A model generated the notes under the pieces. That model made no database searches. It had not been told where the DNA came from and saw only the letters and a list, made by a program, of their open reading frames with translations. Shown piece by piece: positions 59,049 to 64,000 of a stretch of 64,000 nucleotides of DNA. Location of the stretch: the NCBI RefSeq assembly GCF_027596085.1, contig NC_072467.1:27595082-27659081 (forward strand), given 5' to 3'. This DNA is from Anoplopoma fimbria (lineage: Eukaryota; Chordata; Actinopteri; Perciformes; Anoplopomatidae). How positions within the stretch are numbered: the first letter of the stretch is position 1; each line of letters begins with the position of its first letter. A program made the position numbers and the translations under genes.

Positions 59049-59627
59049 AGACGGAAACTCGGATCAGAAGAACAAACTCTTCACATCCAACTCAACGCTG
59101 ACTCAGATTAATCATTTCTGCCCTCAGATTACTTTAAGATTTATTTTGTTTCACATGTTTTGAACAAAAGAAAAATGAAGTAATTTAAGAGCAGAAATGA
59201 TTAATTCAAAGACACAAATGAAGTCATTAAAGTCTCATTTGAGTCAGAAATGTTCCACCAGACTCCGTTTATAATCTCTGCCTAAATGTAGACTTTTCTT
59301 TCCCTTCTGAGGCTTCGATCCGTCTGTTTCTGCAGCGTTCGGACGGGGAGACGCTCCGAACCATCACACAGGAGGCTGCTTTTCAATATTCTTGAACTGA
59401 GTGTGAATGACGCACATTTCTATTTATTTATTGCATAAAAGGGGGTTTGCTCCCCGACTGACGTCCCGATAACGAGGAAGAAAACAGTCTGAAGAACCTT
59501 CCTGCAACCAAATTTAGAACATTTTACAGGTTTAAATATTTTGAGAATTGATGTGACGTTTTTTGTTTTTGTTTTGTTTCCTACAACAAGTTTTCTTTTA
59601 TTATCTGGTAACACGGACATGTCGGTG

Positions 59628-59633
59628 AATAAA
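59628..59633 (+). terminator. afg3l1: Poly(A) signal AATAAA for afg3l1
   Basis: AATAAA about 580 bp after the stop codon, followed by a T/G-rich GACTGTTTGTTTG element. Confidence 0.6.
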
Positions 59634-62082
59634 AATCCTCAGCGACTGTTTGTTTGAACTTTACAGTTTCTTTTGTACAAACCGCTCGAAAGCTTGTGTA
59701 GATGATTGTATAGGTTTTTCTTGATAAAAGTAACAGGAAGCTGCTACGTCACAAAATAATAATATCTGCGTTCTCTATAAAGGAATTCTGCTGATTTAAA
59801 GGAGAAACGTTCCTCAAACATCGACACAAAAAGTCATTTTACTGCAGAAACGCTGGACTCGTTTATTGTTTTATTGTTTATAATCCAACCATTTAAATGA
59901 AAGTACTTTAATGAGCCTTATTATTGTGATTGTTATTATAATTAGTCTGAGATGATTATCTTCCATAAACCTATTAAACCTATGAAGTACTCTGCTGTAA
60001 TGAAGGTTATCTCCTAAAATAACAAATAAAATATGTTCTAACGACTTCATCTTGTTTTCTTTTTGGTTAAAAAGGCAAACCACCTCCATAACATACAAGT
60101 TATTTAATTAAAACAGTAAAAATGAATAAAATATAACGTCTCTGATAGAGATTTAGACGTGTAAATGGGTTTAATTGGTTCCAGGTCAAATTTGAAGCTG
60201 CTTCCTAAAATGAGGCATTTAAAGACAAGTTAAAAGCTGTCCCACATGAATACGACATAAATAATTAACTCATAGTCTAATATGTAGGATGCAGCATATA
60301 TTATATTTTGTCCACTGATTTCTGCAAATGTGTGTTTAAGATTAATATTCAAAAGCCATTTAGAATTTAAAACTATTTCCCGCAACAGGAAAAATAAAAA
60401 ATCTATATTTTCAGATTAACATCTGTCATTTTCATTGAATCCATAACTGTAATACAAGGCCTTTAATTGACATAATTTTGGTCTTTATATTGCAATTATA
60501 TCTTATTTAAGACTTAACTAATGTTGAATAATAATAATTCAGACGCTGCTTTCATTCAAACTGGAAACTCTGGAATCATCGTTAAAGTGTAAAGTCAGGA
60601 AACATAAAGAGACGAACAATAAACATTCTTTATATCAAAATTTGGAAGAGTACATTTTCAAATGTAAGAGCTTCACGTTTAATAATTATAATAATAATAA
60701 TTATAACGTTTGCTGCAGAGATTCAGGAAACAATTAAGTAATAAATGTTCTTGTAGTTAGCAGTTAGCCACATTAGCTTATCAAAGGGGCTAATTTCATT
60801 TTTTGGATGCTGTTTTAACGAGTTTCCTGAATCTCTACAGCAGATAAACAGTAAAAAAACGCTAATAATAATCAGAATGGCCACAATTATGAGAAAACGT
60901 TTAAAAAGTAACAAACTAAACACCTCCAGTGGTTTTTACTGTGACAGAAACTGTTTGTAAATTTTAAGGAAAGTTATTCCAGCAGCAACCTGCTTCCACA
61001 GATCATATTGTAACAGTCATGTGACCTTTTTTTTTAGAAAACAACAACCAGGTCAGAGGTCGCTTCTTTACATTCTTTAAAACAAACTTCAAGAGATCCA
61101 AGTTACAAATAAACAACCGTGATTCAAATAATGTTGAAACAATTATAAGTAATTTAGATCTGTAAAAATAAAATGTAACTTTTGAATATAGTCTCATCAT
61201 AGACTTCTTTTCATCTAGAAAATTCTCCAAACAATTTCTGGATGATTTCCTGATTTGAGAAAGTGGAATCATTTATTTTATAAACAGGAAATCCAAACGT
61301 TTCCGCTCCAGGAAACAGAACTCTTCCTGCAACCTTTTAACTAAAAGCCTCTTTTTGTGTCCAAGGCTTCAGTCTCACCTCTGTGAGTCTGAATCTGGAG
61401 CTAAACAACCTGCTTAATGAATAACTGCTCCTTTTAAACATTCAGCCACTGTGGTTTTTTGTTGACCTTTGACCTCCCCAAGAGCTGAGCATGTCAGACG
61501 TTTAAAGTGGCAATCATTAGGGTTCAGTCTCGGTTGGTTTATGAGTCGTTTTGTTAAAACATGAGCTTCAAGTTTTCAGAATTGTCTGCATAGATTTCAT
61601 TTTTTGTGTGAAAACGTAGAAAAGCTGTATTAAAGTCGTCGCCACAGACTTCCAGTTTGAATAACTGAAGATATTAATATTTAAACGCTTTTATGAGTGG
61701 GCCAAAGGTTTAATCACCACAACTTCATGGTTGCCACTTTAAAGCTCGACCCTTATTTTTAATCCTACTTCTCGATGAAATTGTGAAACATTTGAATGTA
61801 AAAACTCTACTTTGTATACAATAGTTCTGTATCAAAAAAAGCTACAAAGACGCTACATTCTTTGGGTGTAATGGCAACGTGTCTCCTCCGTTAACATCCG
61901 TCCATCGAGTCTGTTTCAGAGAGACGACTCTTTGTTCCAGTTTATAGTTCAGGAGAAACAAGTCTAAACAACAGAAAGGTAATAGCCCTTTATCTCCACT
62001 GCAGCAGGACAGACAGTCTGAGAGGTCCTGTTGTCTCCTTTAGGAAGTAAAAAAACTTGGAGCGTCCTGATTGGTCCTTTCT
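59634..62082. other. Region between convergent afg3l1 and alpha-2/delta gene
   Basis: AT-rich; part is presumably 3' UTR of the minus-strand gene. No coding exon or clear repeat family; its poly(A) site was not placed. Confidence 0.55.
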
Positions 62083-62184
62083 TTACGTCCAATGGTGGAG
62101 GAGCAACGAGACGAGCAGAGAGGACGAGAAGACGGAGAGCGACAGGAAGACGGCCGACGCCCCCCCGCACTCCTTCGCATCTTC
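62083..62184 (-). CDS. cacna2d4: cacna2d4-like last exon with GPI-type tail
   Basis: EDAKECGGASAVFLSLSVFS then SSLLVSLLLHHWT and TAA. Small residues at CGGAS followed by a hydrophobic end suit GPI attachment. The acceptor is TTGTTACTTCTTAAACAG. Confidence 0.82.
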   Translation of the reverse strand, partial: EDAKECGGASAVFLSLSVFSSSLLVSLLLHHWT

Positions 62185-64000
62185 CTGTTTAAGAAGTAAC
62201 AAAAATACATGTATTCATTATTTATCAATGTACAGCACATCAGTGTTTTATGTACTAAATAAACAATCTTTCATTAGTGAAATTGTTGGTGAAAGAAGTA
62301 CTCTGTGGTATTATTATGTTTACTTAAATAAAAGATGAGAGTAGAAATGCTCTGTTGTGCCTGAACATCCTTCATTCAAATCTTATTTAAATCAAAGAAC
62401 AGATGTAGAATTACTCGTTAGTACTAATATATATTATTAGATTATAATTATTGATGCATTAATGTTTTCATCACAAATGTTCTGGCTGGTAAAGGTGGAG
62501 CATAGCATGTCGAAAAAAGTCATAGTATTGTATGTATAAATAAAAAAAACAGTATAGTATGTTCAATAAAAAGTCATAGTATAGTATGTTGAATAAAAAA
62601 AAAATAGTATAGTATGTATGAAAAAAAAAAAAATAGTATAGTATGTATAAAAAAAAGTCATAATATAGTATGTATAAAAAAGTATAGTATGTATAAAAAA
62701 AAGTCATAGTATAGTATGTATAAAAAAAGTCATAGTACAGTATGTATAAAAAAGTCATAGTATAGTATGTTGAATAAAAAGTCATAGTACAGTATGTATA
62801 GTATGTAAAAATTACAGTATGTATAAAAAGAAAAATATAGTATTGTATGTATAAAACAGTATGTATAGTATTGTATGTATAATAAAAAAAGTAGTACAGT
62901 ATGTTGAATAAAAGGTCACAGTACAGTATGTATAGTATAGTACAGTATGTATAGTATAGTACAGTATGTATAGTAAGTACAGTATGTATAGTATAGTACA
63001 GTATGTATAGTACAGTACAGTATGTATAGTATAGTACAGTATGTATAGTACAGTATGTATAGTACAGTATGTATAGTACAGTATGTATAGTACAGTACAG
63101 TATAGTATAGTACAGTATGTATAGTACAGTATGTATAGTACAGTACAGTATGTATAGTACAGTATGTATAGTACAGTATGTATAGTACAGTACAGTATGT
63201 ATAGTACAGTACAGTACAGTATGTATAGTACAGTACAGTATGTACAGTATGTATAGTACAGTACAGTATGTATAGTACAGTACAGTATGTATAGTACAGT
63301 ACAGTATGTATAGTACAGTATGTACAGTACAGTACAGTATGTCAGCCTCAGGACTCACCTTGGGGTGGTAGGCGTGGCAGGACTCGGGACGCCGCCGCAC
63401 CTTCTGGGATTTCATCCTGTTGCACTTCACTGTGGCGTTATGTTCACTGACGTTAAGGAAAACAGACTTGGTAAATTAGAGGTGTGTTTTGAACATAATC
63501 CAGCAGGGGGCGCTGTGTTATCTGTCAGAGAGTGAAGGCTTAATCTCAAACTAAACAGATTCTCTACTCATAGCTAGAGAACAGCAGGTGTTGGTGTTTT
63601 GGGTTGAGAGCCCTTGGTTGACATTCAGACTCTCTGAAAGCCTCAATTGCTAAATTTTGGGGGTCCCTAAAATAATAAGACAATCATTTGTCACTAAAAT
63701 GTCTTTATAACGTACTAATGTCCGTCAGTTTCTATTTTTCAAACTGTGAAAACATTTATTCATAAATATGAACAGTGAGTGGCTGTAAGTGAGGAAACCA
63801 AGCAGAGACGCTTCAAGTCTGTTTGTGGACGTAAACGGAGCCCTTCGGACAAATGTAATAGATTCTCTAAAGTCAGATTGATTGATCCTCTAGCGACACA
63901 TAAACCCACAGGTAGAGAGGTCACCCTCAGGACCCACAGACACTGAAGGATATATTTGATCTCTTTGGGCTCCAGGAGGATCGGTCCGTACTGACGGGAG
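62083..64000 (-). CDS. cacna2d4: Voltage-gated calcium-channel alpha-2/delta subunit, 3' end (best match CACNA2D4)
   Basis: Alpha-2/delta subunits are extracellular, GPI-anchored partners that raise surface expression of voltage-gated calcium channels. Exons on the minus strand: 64000-63944 (partial), 63446-63359, 62184-62083. Phases agree (2 then 0). The joined C-terminus has EIKY, NATVKCNRMKSQKVRRRPES, CHAYHPKEDAKECGGAS and a hydrophobic tail. The RRRPESCHxxHPxE...CGGAS pattern is the family's delta C-terminus as I remember it; it is closest to CACNA2D4, then CACNA2D3. The paralogue call is tentative. The rest of the gene lies beyond base 64000. Confidence 0.78.
62270..62470 (-). repeat. 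Family C fragment, minus orientation
   Basis: GAAAGAAGTACTCTGTGGTA, AGAGTAGAAATGCTCTGTTG and ATTGATGCATTAATGTTTTC fit family C in either partial order; orientation is uncertain. Confidence 0.5.
62500..63345 (+). repeat. ATAGTATGTATA/ACAGTATGTATA tandem array in last cacna2d4 intron
   Basis: The left half has AGTATAGTATGTATAAAAAA-type units with AAAGTCAT spacers; the right half has TACAGTATGTATAG units of 10-17 bp. It stops about 14 bp before the exon donor. The long minus-strand frame (YCTIHTVLYC repeats) is an artefact. Confidence 0.95.
63359..63446 (-). CDS. cacna2d4: cacna2d4-like penultimate exon
   Basis: EHNATVKCNRMKSQKVRRRP then ESCHAYHPK; an NAT N-glycosylation site and two Cys. The acceptor TTTTCCTTAACGTCAG is good and the donor AAG|GTGAGT is strong. 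Confidence 0.82.
63500..63517 (+). promoter_or_regulatory. Strong CTCF-like motif
   Basis: CCAGCAGGGGGCGCTGTG is almost exactly the vertebrate CTCF core. It is not inside a recognised repeat and lies in an intron of the alpha-2/delta gene. Confidence 0.5.
63944..64000 (-). CDS. cacna2d4: cacna2d4-like upstream exon, cut by window edge
   Basis: SRQYGPILLEPKEIKYIL; compare the PIEIRYNESLKCERLK region of CACNA2D3. The donor is uncertain: TTCA|GTGTCT fits the next exon's phase, but AGG|GTGACC at 63924 is also possible. The plus strand is also open here. Confidence 0.55.

Noticed and set aside
62471..63430. 319-codon minus-strand frame with YCTIHTVLYC-like repeats
   Set aside because: It is a translation of the ACAGTATGTATAG array; only its first 24 codons overlap the real alpha-2/delta exon.

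Overview
The window is nuclear DNA from a ray-finned fish, almost certainly a percomorph teleost. The genes are split by introns with GT-AG borders. The DNA between exons is AT-rich and crowded with microsatellites and with interspersed repeats typical of spiny-rayed fish. No bacterial, viral or organelle genes were seen. Most long open frames in the window are simple-sequence artefacts, so I built the genes exon by exon from splice sites, phase agreement and remembered family sequences. No alignment was run.

Layout: (1) 68-3137, minus strand: the 5' part of fibulin-7 (fbln7), with signal peptide, coiled coil, sushi domain and a Ser-rich linker plus EGF-like motif; the rest lies off the left edge. 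(2) 14720-38932, plus strand: six exons of an hnRNP C/RALY-family RNA-binding protein. The Tyr/Asp-rich segment, basic segment, leucine-zipper-like coiled coil and acidic tail are present, but no RRM exon was found. (3) 45591-47974, plus strand: urah (5-hydroxyisourate hydrolase, uric acid breakdown), three coding exons and possibly a tiny 5' exon. (4) 49256-59048, plus strand: afg3l1, a subunit of the mitochondrial inner-membrane m-AAA protease, complete in 16 coding exons except for a net 2-base loss (mod 3) in a G run of exon 9. (5) 62083 to beyond 64000, minus strand: the 3' end of a voltage-gated calcium-channel alpha-2/delta subunit gene (best match cacna2d4), convergent with afg3l1.

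The genes do not form one pathway. urah next to afg3l1 recalls human 16q24.3, where both survive only as pseudogenes (URAHP and AFG3L1P). Four repeat families recur. Family A (seven copies) carries a CTCF-like core. Family B has an expandable GTTAGGTTTAGACAACAAAAC-type tail. Family C is the 'AGTACTTTTACTTTTGGTAC' type. Family D has a 'GGCGGATCC' core. The most notable features are tandem repeats placed directly on splice sites: (TG)n or (TC)n runs against three acceptors of the RALY-like gene, a minisatellite that copies one of its 5' splice sites, and a 1.25-kb decamer array that appears to make up a whole urah intron.
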